This document shows positions 19,525 to 19,654 of a DNA stretch of 19,654 nt, piece by piece. A program made the position numbers and the translations under genes. The DNA lies in NCBI GenBank assembly GCA_964512165.1, contig CAZEHQ010000061.1, forward strand, positions 1-19,654, written 5' to 3'. The notes beneath the pieces are model-generated. The model did no database searches. It was not told where the DNA came from and was given only the letters and a program-made list of their open reading frames with translations. The DNA comes from UBA8231 sp964512165. GTDB taxonomy: Bacteria; Latescibacterota; UBA2968; UBA8231. Position 1 is the first letter of the stretch. Every line of letters starts with the position of its first letter.

Positions 19525-19654
19525 CTACACGATCTCCCCGTCGAGGGCTTCGAGGACGGATCGCACCTTCGGGTCGAGGCCCGCCTCGGGTGAGGTCCGG
19601 GCCGGCGGGGGCGCGGCTGACGCGGGGGCCCCGACCGTCGCCGGCGCCGGTCGG
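19525..19654 (-). CDS. dnaX: C-terminal end of DNA polymerase III subunit gamma/tau (5' part outside window)
   Basis: An open frame enters from the right edge and ends at TAG (19527-19525), giving 42 residues. The first part is a Pro/Ala-rich linker (RPAPATVGAPASA then APPPAR), followed by SPEAGLDPKVRSVLEALDGE and IV. The latter resembles the short conserved tail (DPxVrxaLexfxGeiv) at the end of many DnaX proteins, after the low-complexity tau linker. Position directly before recR, as in dnaX-recR clusters, supports the call. The visible fragment is too short for certainty. Confidence 0.65.
   Translation of the reverse strand, partial: RPAPATVGAPASAAPPPARTSPEAGLDPKVRSVLEALDGEIV

Overview
The window is G+C-rich bacterial chromosome, and all fourteen full-length genes and two edge-truncated ones read on the minus strand. 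I see no tRNA, rRNA, insertion sequence, phage gene or CRISPR array. A Gram-negative, diderm organism is indicated by a periplasmic HtrA protease, a large lipoprotein and an outer-membrane beta-barrel candidate. A bacterial PcrB/GGGP synthase, an HPr with both phosphorylation sites, and a lipoprotein plus barrel pair without close known relatives suggest a high-GC lineage near the FCB superphylum (for example Krumholzibacteria or Eisenbacteria-like groups). That placement is inference and should be tested with the recA, alaS and clpB sequences.

In the direction of transcription (right to left), the window opens with the end of dnaX. It continues recR, pgsA, pgpA, recA, recX, alaS, pcrB, ptsH, ptsI, a possible 13-codon minicistron, metK, a 712-residue lipoprotein and a 460-residue barrel protein. 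Neighbouring genes overlap by a few bases or are separated by at most about 35 bases, except for the unresolved pgpA start. The run from about 19650 to 6050 is therefore probably one long operon or several read-through units. It mixes DNA replication and repair (dnaX, recR, recA, recX), phosphatidylglycerol synthesis (pgsA, pgpA), a possible archaeal-type ether-lipid step (pcrB), translation (alaS), phosphocarrier signalling (ptsH, ptsI), methyl-donor synthesis (metK) and an uncharacterised envelope pair.

The left part has wider gaps (77-192 bases) holding inverted repeats and candidate promoters. It carries stress and homeostasis genes: a class-I-like polyphosphate kinase 2, the ClpB disaggregase, a two-PDZ HtrA/DegP protease and the first half of an MgtC/DUF4010 membrane protein.

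The most interesting points are the four-fold internal repeat of the lipoprotein and its coupling to the barrel gene; the minicistron that bridges ptsI and metK through two start/stop overlaps; pcrB sharing a transcription unit with pgsA and pgpA; a pgpA frame whose conserved N-terminus lies upstream of any standard start codon; and unusual residues in the ATP-linked positions of RecA and in the Walker A loop of PPK2.
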